Assembly: GCF_001021385.1 (NCBI RefSeq)
Contig: NZ_CP011773.1
Span: 62,001 to 126,000 of the forward strand
Source: Mycobacterium sp. EPa45
Lineage (GTDB): Bacteria; Actinomycetota; Actinomycetes; Mycobacteriales; Mycobacteriaceae
Length of the DNA: 64,000 nt
Reading direction: 5' to 3'
Positions 1 to 8,276 of the stretch are shown here, piece after piece (positions within the stretch are counted from its first letter, which is position 1; every line of letters begins with the position of its first letter). Both the position numbers and the translations under genes were made by a program. The notes beneath the pieces are model-generated. The model had not been told where the DNA came from. It made no database searches and saw only the letters and a program-made list of their open reading frames with translations.

Positions 1-272
1 TTCGTGGTGTTGGCCACCACCAGGGTGTAATAACGGATGCCGGCCGCAGCCGGCCCGCCACCGGGGGTCGCGGGTGCGGCCGGCGGCTCGTCGAGGGTGA
101 TCAGCTTGAGCACGTTGTCACCGACCGCATAACGCTTCATGGTGCCGCCGGGGAAGTCCAGATCGCCGGTGAAGGGAAGTCCGAGGAAGTTCTCGTAGAA
201 CTCGACCATCGGACCCAGGTTGGTGGTGACCAAACCGACTTCGATGGTCTTGGCGAGCAGATCGATGGCCAT
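1..272 (-). CDS. VOC (glyoxalase/bleomycin-resistance fold) family protein, 3' end outside window
   Basis: The N-terminal 90 residues of a VOC-superfamily protein. The opening pattern, a beta-strand followed by LGPMVEFYENFLGLPF and then a strand with a KRYAVGDNVLKLI segment, is that of the first beta-alpha-beta-beta-beta unit of glyoxalase I and extradiol dioxygenase-like proteins. The ATG at 272 is preceded by AGAGGAA at suitable distance. The C-terminal metal-binding half is outside the window, so the reaction cannot be assigned. It reads toward the left edge, 62 bases beyond the start of the methyltransferase's 3' end, and could be cotranscribed with it. Confidence 0.75.
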   Translation of the reverse strand, partial: MAIDLLAKTIEVGLVTTNLGPMVEFYENFLGLPFTGDLDFPGGTMKRYAVGDNVLKLITLDEPPAAPATPGGGPAAAGIRYYTLVVANTT

Positions 273-334
273 GATGTTCCTCTGCGCTGAGTTTGCGTTG
301 ACGTCGGAAGAATAAGCGGTGCCCGGCGCAGCGG

Positions 335-970
335 TCAGGGCTTGGTCCCGATCGTGATCAGGTCGAATACCGCCTTGGTCCACAACGGCCGGTGCACGCG
401 GTGCTGGTCGCTGATCGTGAAGCCGGCATCGGTGAACAGGGTCCGCATCTCCTGCGCCGACGGGTTGTGCGCGGCACTGGCCGGGGAGTTCGTCAGCTGC
501 CCCACCAGGGGGAGTCGCGGCGGGCTGATCGTTGCGACCGCCGCCAGGCCGCCGGGCCTCAGCACCCGGTGGAATTCGCGCATCGCCGCCGGCTGGTCGA
601 AAAAGTGGAAGGCCGAGGTCGAGACGACAGCGTCGAGCTCGCCGTCGTCGAAGGGCAATTGCTCGGCCGGGCCCTTGCGCCACTGCACGTGCGGGGCACG
701 CGAACGCGCCTGTTTGAGCATGCCGTCGGACATGTCGACCCCGTACACCTCGTCGGGATGCAGCTCGGCCTCGATGCGAGCAGCGAGAATGCCTGTGCCG
801 CAGGCGATATCAGCGATGCGACGGGCGCCGTGGGCGCGCAGCTCGTCGATCACCTCGTCTTGAGCCGGTCGGTAGACCCATTGCTGCAGACCGGGATGAT
901 CGTAGAGGGGCGCCGCGACGGACCAGAATCGTGTCACCAGGTCGTTGAGATTGCGACCACGTGTCGCCAT
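335..970 (-). CDS. Class I SAM-dependent methyltransferase
   Basis: A 211-residue protein with the full Methyltransf_11-type core. Motif I DIACGTG is at residues 54-60, the acidic SAM-ribose loop VDMSDGML at 78-85, LPFDD at 105-109 and the LRPGG post-motif at 137-141. These are the seven-stranded Rossmann methyltransferase signatures of the UbiE/COQ5-like group. The substrate is not deducible. It is followed on the same strand by the VOC gene, and its upstream neighbour is the STAS protein gene with a 54-base gap. A second ATG is not needed, since the start gives the usual short N-terminal cap helix. Cytosolic. Confidence 0.85.
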   Translation of the reverse strand: MATRGRNLNDLVTRFWSVAAPLYDHPGLQQWVYRPAQDEVIDELRAHGARRIADIACGTGILAARIEAELHPDEVYGVDMSDGMLKQARSRAPHVQWRKGPAEQLPFDDGELDAVVSTSAFHFFDQPAAMREFHRVLRPGGLAAVATISPPRLPLVGQLTNSPASAAHNPSAQEMRTLFTDAGFTISDQHRVHRPLWTKAVFDLITIGTKP

Positions 971-1024
971 GACTGCCCGCCTTCGCTAGAACCGATGGAA
1001 CCAGTCTAGGAAGCGACGCGGGAA

Positions 1025-1465
1025 CTACTTCGCCAGCGGGGCCAACTGCAAATGGGTGTGCGGGCCGCGGGCGAGTGCGGCAACGGCCGACACGATGTTG
1101 CCCGCAGTGGTCAGCAACGCTTCTGGATCGCAGACCCGCAGCACTCGCGCGACTTCGGCCCCGGGGACGACCACCCAGTCGATACCGCGGCGTGAGCACC
1201 GGACGTTGAGCGTGTGCAGTGCCGAGAACCCGTCGGTTCCGAAGAACGTCAGTCGGGACAGGTCCAACACGAGCTGCTGGTATGCGGTCGAGTGCTCCTC
1301 CACGTAGCCGAGGAGGTCGCCGGAGTTCGACGCGTCGACCTCGCCGACCGCGGTGACGAGGACGGTGGTCGCGCTCAGTTCCCGGGCCCGGAACACGCCA
1401 CGGTCGGTGCGGTCGCGGCCCAGGCGCGTGACCGCCAAGGGTGGCGCGGTGGTGGCTAAAGACAT
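1025..1465 (-). CDS. STAS-domain protein, anti-sigma-factor-antagonist type
   Basis: A 146-residue protein with one STAS domain (about residues 28-125) of the SpoIIAA/RsbV class. These proteins bind anti-sigma kinases and free an alternative sigma factor. I start at the ATG at 1465 because GGAGGAGG sits just upstream; a longer in-frame form from 1492 lacks this. The loop that normally carries the phosphorylatable serine (D-S-S-G) reads G-T-D-G at residues 76-79. The acceptor region therefore has Thr-Asp rather than Ser-Ser, which may make the protein unphosphorylatable or constitutively active; that is inference. No partner kinase or sigma factor is visible nearby. Confidence 0.8.
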   Translation of the reverse strand: MSLATTAPPLAVTRLGRDRTDRGVFRARELSATTVLVTAVGEVDASNSGDLLGYVEEHSTAYQQLVLDLSRLTFFGTDGFSALHTLNVRCSRRGIDWVVVPGAEVARVLRVCDPEALLTTAGNIVSAVAALARGPHTHLQLAPLAK

Positions 1466-1942
1466 GGCGCCTCCTCCATGGGTACTCCGCAATGCCGAAT
1501 TCGCTCGCCGAAGCTCTCCGTCTCGAAGCTTCGCTGCGAGAGTTCTGGGGCCCTCGCGCGGTAGCGTCTCCGGGCGGCTGTGAACTCAACCTGGAGGGAA
1601 ATGTACTACGGAATCAGTTGCGTGGCTACAAATTGTTTTGGATAGCTATAACACCACTTCAGCGGCGATTCGCGTGTCCCGAAATTGGGACGCGAGCGTG
1701 CACATTTGGCAAATATTGACGCGTACTGCGAACGATTCCGTAGGTTAGCTAGCCGAAATGCGGACTGCCCTTTGCGGGTGGTGACTGCGACACCGGTCGG
1801 TCGCCTTTTCGAGGAGCTGGGTCGACCTGCCACAGCGGATTCCGCGCGGTCGACGAACTCTCCGCGCGTCCGGGTACAGCGCGCAACGGCGCCGCCGGAC
1901 GCCACGTCGCAGCCGTCGCACAGTATCTTCGGTGGCAGGACT
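1466..1942. other. Intergenic region between the divergent STAS and rhomboid genes
   Basis: These 477 bases carry no ORF I can support. A hairpin-capable inverted repeat lies at 1673-1694 (CGTGTCCC, loop GAAATT, GGGACGCG; one G-T pair) with no U-tract. A GGAGGGAAATG at about 1597-1603 opens only a 14-codon frame. The region around 1620-1740 is AT-richer than its surroundings and could hold the promoters of both flanking genes, but no clear -35/-10 pair stands out. Confidence 0.5.
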
Positions 1943-2806
1943 ATGAGCACCCCGTACATACCGCAAACTCCAGCGGGAACACCGACCTGCTACCGCCATC
2001 CCGACCGCCCGACGTACGTGCAGTGCACTCGATGTGGTCGGCCGGTGTGTCCGGACTGCATGCGCAGCGCCGCCGTCGGCCAACAATGTGTCGACTGCGT
2101 GGCCGCCGCCGCCCAGGATGTGCGCCCGGCACGCACCGGAGCCGGCGGCATCCGGCGCGTGGGGGTGCCGGTGGTCACCTACGCGCTGATCGCGGTCAAC
2201 GTGGTGATGTTCGTGCTGCAGATGACCTCCAAGGACCTCCAGCGCGAGCTCGTGCTGTGGGCCCCCGGAGTGGCGGGAGGCGAGTACTTCCGCCTGATCA
2301 CGTCGGCGTTCATGCACTACGGCACCATGCACCTGCTGTTCAACATGTGGGCGTTGTACGTGATCGGACCGCCGCTCGAGGCGTGGCTGGGCCGATTGAG
2401 ATTTGGGGCCCTCTACGGGCTCAGCGCGCTGGGCGGTTCGGTGCTGGTGTACCTGCTGGCCCCGATCGGTGCGGCCACCGCGGGTGCATCGGGCGCGGTC
2501 TTCGGGCTGTTCGGGGCCACATTCGTGGTCGCGAAGCGGCTGAACCTCGACGTGCGGTGGGTGGTCCTGCTGATCGCGATCAACCTCGTGCTCACGTTCA
2601 CCGTCCCGTCGATCAGTTGGCAGGGTCACGTCGGCGGTCTGATCACCGGGGCGTTGATCGCCGCGGTCTACGCCTACGCCCCGCGGGAGCGCCGCAACCT
2701 GGTGCAGGGCGGGGTTTCTGCCGCTGTGCTGGTGGTCTTCGCCGCGCTGATCTACTGGCGCTCGGCTCAGTTGATCGCTCAGTACGGCGCGTTGATCACT
2801 GGCTAG
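1943..2806 (+). CDS. Rhomboid-family intramembrane serine protease with N-terminal zinc-finger-like module
   Basis: A 287-residue membrane protease. Residues 16-52 form a B-box-like Cys/His module (C16, H19, C28, C31, C36, C39, C49, C52) expected to bind zinc in the cytosol. Residues about 75-275 form the rhomboid domain, with six or more hydrophobic segments, the HLLFNMW loop (oxyanion Asn134), the catalytic Ser183 in GASG and the catalytic His229 in GHVGG. The Ser-His dyad is intact, so it should be active. The architecture matches the mycobacterial Rv0110-type rhomboid. The reading frame stays open upstream to 1685, but that part has no homology-like content; the ATG at 1943 begins the zinc module. 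Confidence 0.9.
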   Translation: MSTPYIPQTPAGTPTCYRHPDRPTYVQCTRCGRPVCPDCMRSAAVGQQCVDCVAAAAQDVRPARTGAGGIRRVGVPVVTYALIAVNVVMFVLQMTSKDLQRELVLWAPGVAGGEYFRLITSAFMHYGTMHLLFNMWALYVIGPPLEAWLGRLRFGALYGLSALGGSVLVYLLAPIGAATAGASGAVFGLFGATFVVAKRLNLDVRWVVLLIAINLVLTFTVPSISWQGHVGGLITGALIAAVYAYAPRERRNLVQGGVSAAVLVVFAALIYWRSAQLIAQYGALITG

Positions 2807-2895
2807 CCGGTCTGTCCGCTCGAGCCGACCGTTGATGAGCCGGAAGGTACGTTGCCGAAGGCGAACGCAACGCGGGCAGGAGGGTGCCGGGACGG

Positions 2896-3348
2896 CTAGA
2901 GCCGCGTCAGCCAGAACGGGTAGGTGAAGGTGCCGCCCGGCGCGCCGTCGCAGCCGGCGTCGAACGTGGACTGCAGCTGGCCCGCCAGCGTCTTGGCGTC
3001 CCATGTGTAGACGTCGTGGGTCGGGATGACCGGGCCGTAATAGATGTCGCCGCAGCGCAATCCGTCCGGGACATCGACGGTCATCGTGTACTGCCCGTTC
3101 ACCAGCCGGGCGATGCCGTAGAAGCCGTAGGCTTTGGCGATCGGCATGGGGTTGGCCGAGACGTAGACGCAGTCCGGAGAGAACGTGATCGCCGGAGGGC
3201 AGGGGTTTGCGGCCCAGGCCCAGGTGTGGAAGTCACGCCGGTCCGGGATGATGAAGTTGTAGTTGCCCGGCCACAGCTCCGCGGAGGCGGGCGGAGCCAA
3301 TGTCACCGCTGCCGCCGTGAGCGCAACGCCTATCGCCAACGTCCGCAT
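2896..3348 (-). CDS. Small secreted protein of unknown function
   Basis: A 150-residue protein with a Sec signal peptide: MRTLAIGV start, hydrophobic stretch and an A-S-A cleavage motif at about residues 21-23. The mature part is rich in Trp, Tyr and Pro, with four cysteines that could form two disulphides. I recognise it only as a mycobacterial exported family without known role. A related, 5'-truncated copy lies at 48422-48649, sharing YGPVI-THDVY-WDA and GCDG-PGG--TYP. Its own neighbours are the rhomboid gene (convergent) and the downstream end of the lut operon 35 bases upstream, so it could be read through from lutC. Confidence 0.75.
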   Translation of the reverse strand: MRTLAIGVALTAAAVTLAPPASAELWPGNYNFIIPDRRDFHTWAWAANPCPPAITFSPDCVYVSANPMPIAKAYGFYGIARLVNGQYTMTVDVPDGLRCGDIYYGPVIPTHDVYTWDAKTLAGQLQSTFDAGCDGAPGGTFTYPFWLTRL

Positions 3349-3383
3349 CGCTGCGCTCCCTTCGTAGGTGGTCCGCCCAAAAT

Positions 3384-4046
3384 CTAAGCGGTGTGGTCAC
3401 GTGAATTGAGTGGATTCTGCAATGTCACTCCGGTGACCAGCAGTACGTCCAAGGTGCGCGGGCCATGCACGCCTTCGACGCGGCTGAGCTCGATGTCGCT
3501 GGTGGCACTCGGTCCGGAGATGAACGTCAGCGGACGGCCCGGGTCCAGCGCGGCGAATGCCTGGGGGACGGTGTCGACGATCTGGTCGGTGAACACGACG
3601 CAAATGTGGTGATCGGGAACCAGGGTCAGCGCCCGCCGGCCCTGCGTCGGCCCGGCGTCGAGGACGATCGTGCCGGTGATCGCGATGCCCAGGGCGCATC
3701 CGGTGACCACGGCATCGGTGGAGTCGAGTTCTGCTACCGCCAACGGCTTTTCGGGATGGTCGACGACGGCGTCGTTGCCGGCCACCCACTCGGTGGGCAA
3801 TCCTGCCGGGATCGCCAGACGGGCGCCCGGACCGGTCACTGCGGCGACGGTGGCCGCGATCGCGTCGGCGTCGACGCGCAGTACCCGGGCCTGGTATTCG
3901 GCCACGGTCCGCGCGAAGCGATCGGCGTCACCCGGCCCGGATGACGGCGTCCGTTCGTAGTCGCGCGGCACCTGCACGGGCTCGGGCGGGGCCGCGGCCA
4001 GGGCTCCGCGGATCCGGTCGAGGACGATGCGGCGTGTCTCGTTCAT
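3384..4046 (-). CDS. lutC: LutC-type LUD-domain protein of L-lactate oxidation
   Basis: A 220-residue protein with a LUD (LutC/YkgG) domain. It contains DSTDAVVTGCALGIAITGT, the family's conserved central segment. In Bacillus, LutABC together oxidise L-lactate to pyruvate; LutC is the non-iron-sulphur component. The ATG at 4046 overlaps the lutB stop (ATGA), so translation is likely coupled. The frame continues upstream through lutB, but only as a shadow. It is the last gene of the three-gene operon. Confidence 0.88.
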   Translation of the reverse strand: MNETRRIVLDRIRGALAAAPPEPVQVPRDYERTPSSGPGDADRFARTVAEYQARVLRVDADAIAATVAAVTGPGARLAIPAGLPTEWVAGNDAVVDHPEKPLAVAELDSTDAVVTGCALGIAITGTIVLDAGPTQGRRALTLVPDHHICVVFTDQIVDTVPQAFAALDPGRPLTFISGPSATSDIELSRVEGVHGPRTLDVLLVTGVTLQNPLNSRDHTA

Positions 4047-5500
4047 TGGGACGCCTTGTCGTGGGTACGGGCCCACCATTGGCGGAAGGTCTCCGCCGGC
4101 GGTGCGGGGACGTCGCGACTGGTGGTCCACCGCGATCCGGGCCAGGGCAGGGCGGTGATCCGGTGATCGGCGCCAGCCACCAACCGTCCGGCGCCCAGCA
4201 GCTTCTCGGCCGCGGCAAAGCGCTTCGGCGAGCCCATCGCCCACGCGGCGGCCCTCATCACCAGGTCCTGAACCGGGGCGCGGTGTTCGTCGACTTGAGC
4301 GGCCCGCAGATGCACGAGGATCGACGGGATGTCGATGCGGACCGGGCAGGCGTCGAAACACGCCCCGCACAACGACGACGCGTAGGGCAGCGACGCGTTG
4401 GGGTCGTCGTGGCCCTGCGTGCCGGTCAGTTGCGGGCTGAGGATTGCACCGATCGGGCCGGGATAGATCGAACCGTAGGCGTGCCCGCCGGTGCGCTCGT
4501 ACACCGGGCAGACGTTGAGGCAGGCGCTGCAGCGGATGCAATGCAGTGCGGGCCGGCCCACCTCGTCGCCGAGCACCGCGGTGCGGCCGTTGTCCAGCAG
4601 CACCAGATGGAACTGCTGCGGCCCGTCGCCGGCATGCACCCCGGTCCACATCGAGGTATACGGGTTCATCCGCTCGGCTGTCGACGAGCGTGGCAGCAGC
4701 TGCATGAACACTTCGAGATCGGTGAACCGCGGCACCACCTTCTCGATGCCCATCACCGTGATCAGCGTCTTCGGCAGGGTGATGCACATCCGGCCGTTGC
4801 CCTCGGATTCGACGACGGCCAGCGTCCCGGTCTCGGCGACGCCGAAGTTGGCACCGCTCACGGCGACCTTGGCGGACAGGAACTTTCGGCGCAGGTGTGC
4901 CCGGGCCGCCATCGCCAGGACGCGTGGCTCGTCGGTCAGATCGCCGGCATCGGGCATCTCCCGGGCGAAGATCTCCCGGATCTCGGCACGGTTGCGGTGG
5001 ATGGCCGGAACCAGAATGTGGCTGGGTGTGTCGTGGCCGAGTTGGACGATCAGCTCGGCGAGGTCGGTCTCGATCGCTGCGATGCCCGCCGCCTCCAGGT
5101 GCTCGTTGAGGCCGATCTCCTGGGTGGCCATCGACTTGACCTTGACCACCTCATCGGCGCCGGCGGCGCGGATCAGGCCGGTCACGATCCGGTTGGCCTC
5201 GTCTGCGTCGCGCGCCCAGTGCACCACACCGCCGCGGGCCACCACATTGGCTTCGAGTTGCTCGAGCAACTCGGGCAGCCGGGCCATCACATCGTGTTTG
5301 AGCGCACTGCCCGCGGCGCGCAGCTGCTCCCAGTCCGCGCATTCGGCCACGGCAGCAAGCCGTTTCGTGCGGATCGTGCGGGTGGCACGGCCGACATTGC
5401 GGCGCATCTGGGTGTTGGCCAGCTCGTGGCGTGCCGCCTCTGGAAACGGTTGGGTGCCGCGTAGATTGCCGGTGCCGGGCACGCCGAGGAAGGTGCTCAT
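4043..5500 (-). CDS. lutB: LutB-type iron-sulphur LUD protein of L-lactate oxidation
   Basis: A 485-residue protein: an N-terminal LUD domain (about 60-290) followed by a double-cluster ferredoxin region. The cysteine motifs CIRCSACLNVCP and LCGACFDACP each provide CxxCxxC...CP ligands for a 4Fe-4S cluster, about 50 residues apart. A C-terminal DUF3390-like tail follows. Order and overlaps (lutA TGATG lutB ATGA lutC) are those of a classical lut operon. The ATG at 5500 overlaps the lutA stop. Cytosolic or membrane-associated; electrons presumably go to the quinone pool. Confidence 0.92.
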   Translation of the reverse strand: MSTFLGVPGTGNLRGTQPFPEAARHELANTQMRRNVGRATRTIRTKRLAAVAECADWEQLRAAGSALKHDVMARLPELLEQLEANVVARGGVVHWARDADEANRIVTGLIRAAGADEVVKVKSMATQEIGLNEHLEAAGIAAIETDLAELIVQLGHDTPSHILVPAIHRNRAEIREIFAREMPDAGDLTDEPRVLAMAARAHLRRKFLSAKVAVSGANFGVAETGTLAVVESEGNGRMCITLPKTLITVMGIEKVVPRFTDLEVFMQLLPRSSTAERMNPYTSMWTGVHAGDGPQQFHLVLLDNGRTAVLGDEVGRPALHCIRCSACLNVCPVYERTGGHAYGSIYPGPIGAILSPQLTGTQGHDDPNASLPYASSLCGACFDACPVRIDIPSILVHLRAAQVDEHRAPVQDLVMRAAAWAMGSPKRFAAAEKLLGAGRLVAGADHRITALPWPGSRWTTSRDVPAPPAETFRQWWARTHDKASQ

Positions 5501-6240
5501 CAGCGCGCCTCGGTGGATGCCAGGATTTCGGCAAGGTGCACGGTCCGCACCGCCGAGCGCATGCGGCTCAGCCCGCCACCGATGTGCATGAGGCACGAAC
5601 TGTCGCCGGCCGTGCAGACTTCGGCCTGCGAGGTGATCACCGACGACATCTTGTCGGCCAGCATCGCGGTGGAGGTGTCGGCGTTCTTGATGGCGAAGGT
5701 GCCGCCGAAACCGCAGCAGGTCTCCGCGTCGGCAAGCTCCACCAACGTCAGCCCCCGCACGTGCCGAAGCAGGTGCAACGGCTTGTCGCCGACGCGCAGC
5801 AGCCGCAGCGAATGGCATGTGGGGTGGTAGGTGACCCGGTGCGGATAGTAGGCGCCCACGTCACTGAGCCCGAGGACGTCCACGAGTAACTCGGACAGTT
5901 CGTAGGTGCGTGCCGCGACCGATTCGGCGCGCTGAGCCAGCGCCGTGTCACCGGCACGGCGGGCCACCATCGCGTGCTGGTGGCGCACCGAGCCGACGCA
6001 CGATCCCGACGGCGCCACCACCACGTCACAGCCACTGCCCTCGAACGCCTCGACATGGTGGCGAACCAGGGCGGTCGCCTGTCCGAGATAGCCGGTGTTG
6101 ATGTGCATCTGGCCGCAGCAGGTCTGGTCCGCCGGGAAGACCACCTGATGTCCGAGCCGCTCGAGCAGCTCGACGGTGGCGATCGCGGCCCGGGGGAACA
6201 TCGCGTCGGCCAGACAGGTCGCGAACAGGGCAATGCGCAT
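5500..6240 (-). CDS. lutA: LutA-type iron-sulphur oxidoreductase of L-lactate oxidation
   Basis: A 246-residue protein of two CCG domains, as in LutA/GlpC and heterodisulphide reductase subunit B. The two signature motifs are seen as TCCGQMHINTGY and TCCGFGGTF, each followed by the second half of the cysteine-rich repeat. The ATG at 6240 gives the family's usual MRIALFATCL start; the frame is open to 6291 but that extension has no family content. It is the first gene of lutABC, divergent from kup across a 98-base spacer that must hold both promoters. No LutR/LldR-type regulator is adjacent. Confidence 0.92.
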   Translation of the reverse strand: MRIALFATCLADAMFPRAAIATVELLERLGHQVVFPADQTCCGQMHINTGYLGQATALVRHHVEAFEGSGCDVVVAPSGSCVGSVRHQHAMVARRAGDTALAQRAESVAARTYELSELLVDVLGLSDVGAYYPHRVTYHPTCHSLRLLRVGDKPLHLLRHVRGLTLVELADAETCCGFGGTFAIKNADTSTAMLADKMSSVITSQAEVCTAGDSSCLMHIGGGLSRMRSAVRTVHLAEILASTEAR

Positions 6241-6338
6241 CGGTTCCACCGTACGTCGGGACGGCGTCCCGGCCGCTACCATTGGCGCCACGTCGCCGGG
6301 GACCGACGCCGGGCGGACCGATCAGGGGGACTTGCTGG

Positions 6339-8240
6339 GTGAGCACGGCGACCAAGGCCCGCACCGGGATCGTCATCGGTGCGTTGGGCGTGGTGTTCGG
6401 CGATATCGGCACCAGCCCGATCTACACCGTGCAGACGCTGTTCAACCCGGGTGACCCGCATCCCGTTCCGATCACCCGCGCGAACGTCTACGGCGTGGTG
6501 TCACTGATCTTCTGGTCGGTGATGATCATCGTCACGCTGACCTACGTCACCCTGGTCATGCGCGCCGACAACGACGGCGAGGGCGGCGTGATGGCGCTGA
6601 TCACGCTGGTGCGCAGACTGGGACGGCGGTCCAGTCCACGCGTGATCAGCGCCTTATCTGCACTCGGGATCCTCGGCGCTGCACTGTTTTTCGGCGACAG
6701 CATGATCACCCCGGCCATCTCGGTGCTCTCCGCGGTGGAGGGCCTGAAGGTCGTCGACCCCTCGCTGTCGGAGTTGGTGGTGCCGATCACCGCCGTCATC
6801 ATCGTCGGCTTGTTCGCGGTGCAACGGCGTGGCACCGCGGCGGTGGGCCGCTTTTTCGGCCCGGTCATGATCGTCTGGTTCCTGGTGATCGGCGCGTGCG
6901 GGATACGTGGCATCCTCGGTCATCCGCAGATCCTCAAGGCACTGTCTCCGACCTACGCGCTGGAGTTCATCTTCGGGCACTTCCACATCGCCTTCTTCGC
7001 CCTTGCCGCGGTCGTGCTGTCGGTGACCGGCGCCGAGGCGCTCTACGCCGACATGGGCCACTTCGGCCGCAAGGCGATCACCTGGGGCTGGCTGGGTCTG
7101 GTGCTCCCGGCGCTGGTGCTCAACTACCTCGGCCAGGGCGCGCTGCTACTGGGCCAGCAGAGCGTGGTCAACGCGCCGTTCTTCCTGCTGGTGCCCAGCG
7201 GCTGGGAACTTCCGATGGCGATCCTGGCCACCGCGGCGACGGTGATCGCGTCCCAGGCGGTGATCACCGGGGCGTACTCGGTGGCCTCGCAGGCCGCACA
7301 GCTTGGGTATCTGCCGCGGCTGCGGATCGCACACACCTCGGCGTCGTCCATCGGCCAGATCTATGTGCCCTGGATCAACGGCATGCTGATGGTGGCGGTG
7401 CTGATCCTGGTGTTCGCGTTCCGCAGTTCCGCGGCGCTGGGGTACGCCTACGGGATGGCGGTCACCGGCACGATCACCATCACCACCCTGCTGTTCCTCT
7501 ACATCGCGCACACCCGCTGGCGGTGGCCGCTGTGGATGGTGATCATCGGCGGCGGAGCGCTGCTGACGGTGGACCTGATGTTCCTGGCCGCCAACCTGAC
7601 CAAGCTCGTCCACGGCGCGTGGCTACCGCTGCTGATCGGCCTGGTGACGTTTACGGTGCTGATCACCTGGCAGCGCGGGAGCGCGGTCGTGGTGAGTGCG
7701 CGGGATAAGGCAGAAGGACCGTTGCAGCCGTTCATCGAGGAGATCAACGGCCACACACCGCCCTACCCGCGGATCCCGGGGACCGCGGTGTTTCTCAATC
7801 GTGAGAGCGAGACGGCGCCGTTGTCGATGCGGGCCAACGTCGACCACAACCACGTCGTGCCGGAACGGGTGATCATCCTGTCGGTCGTCGTTCCGCCCTC
7901 GCCCAGGGTGCCCGACAACCAGCGGATCACCGTCGACGACCTCGGTAACCCTGACGACGGAATCTACTATGTGGCTGCACAATTCGGCTACATGGAACGA
8001 CCCGACGTGCCCGCCGCACTGCGGCTGGTCGATCCGGCCGACGTGGGCGGTGAGATCGACCTCGACAACACCTCGTACTTCCTGTCCAAGATCGAACTGG
8101 TGCCCGGCGACCAGCCGACGATGGCGCCGTGGCGGAAGCGGATCTTCATCGCCACGTCGTTCATGGCCGCCGATTCCGCAGGGTACTTCGGGCTACCGGC
8201 CAGCCAGACGATTCTGATCGGATCACGAATTCAGGTTTAG
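6339..8240 (+). CDS. kup: KUP-family potassium uptake transporter
   Basis: A 633-residue membrane protein of the KUP/HAK/KT family, which imports K+ probably by H+ symport. The hallmark GDIGTSPIYT is at residues 21-30, about twelve hydrophobic segments run to about residue 440, and a cytosolic C-terminal domain of about 180 residues follows. I choose the GTG at 6339 because AGGGGG precedes it by nine bases; the open frame from 6282 adds residues with no membrane or family features. It stands alone, divergent from lutABC, with the FAD monooxygenase gene 36 bases downstream in the same direction. Confidence 0.93.
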   Translation: MSTATKARTGIVIGALGVVFGDIGTSPIYTVQTLFNPGDPHPVPITRANVYGVVSLIFWSVMIIVTLTYVTLVMRADNDGEGGVMALITLVRRLGRRSSPRVISALSALGILGAALFFGDSMITPAISVLSAVEGLKVVDPSLSELVVPITAVIIVGLFAVQRRGTAAVGRFFGPVMIVWFLVIGACGIRGILGHPQILKALSPTYALEFIFGHFHIAFFALAAVVLSVTGAEALYADMGHFGRKAITWGWLGLVLPALVLNYLGQGALLLGQQSVVNAPFFLLVPSGWELPMAILATAATVIASQAVITGAYSVASQAAQLGYLPRLRIAHTSASSIGQIYVPWINGMLMVAVLILVFAFRSSAALGYAYGMAVTGTITITTLLFLYIAHTRWRWPLWMVIIGGGALLTVDLMFLAANLTKLVHGAWLPLLIGLVTFTVLITWQRGSAVVVSARDKAEGPLQPFIEEINGHTPPYPRIPGTAVFLNRESETAPLSMRANVDHNHVVPERVIILSVVVPPSPRVPDNQRITVDDLGNPDDGIYYVAAQFGYMERPDVPAALRLVDPADVGGEIDLDNTSYFLSKIELVPGDQPTMAPWRKRIFIATSFMAADSAGYFGLPASQTILIGSRIQV

Positions 8241-8276
8241 CTCCGCGCGTCCGGCAGTCGTCGTTACGGTGTGGCC

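Noticed and set aside
1673..1694. Terminator between STAS and rhomboid genes
   Set aside because: The two genes diverge, so no terminator is expected, and there is no T-run; left as an unexplained hairpin.
1685..1942. N-terminal extension of the rhomboid protein
   Set aside because: The 86 extra residues lack any family-like sequence, and the zinc module begins at the ATG at 1943.
6241..6338. A c-di-AMP or other riboswitch upstream of kup
   Set aside because: Only 98 bases separate the divergent starts, and I see no conserved riboswitch stems.
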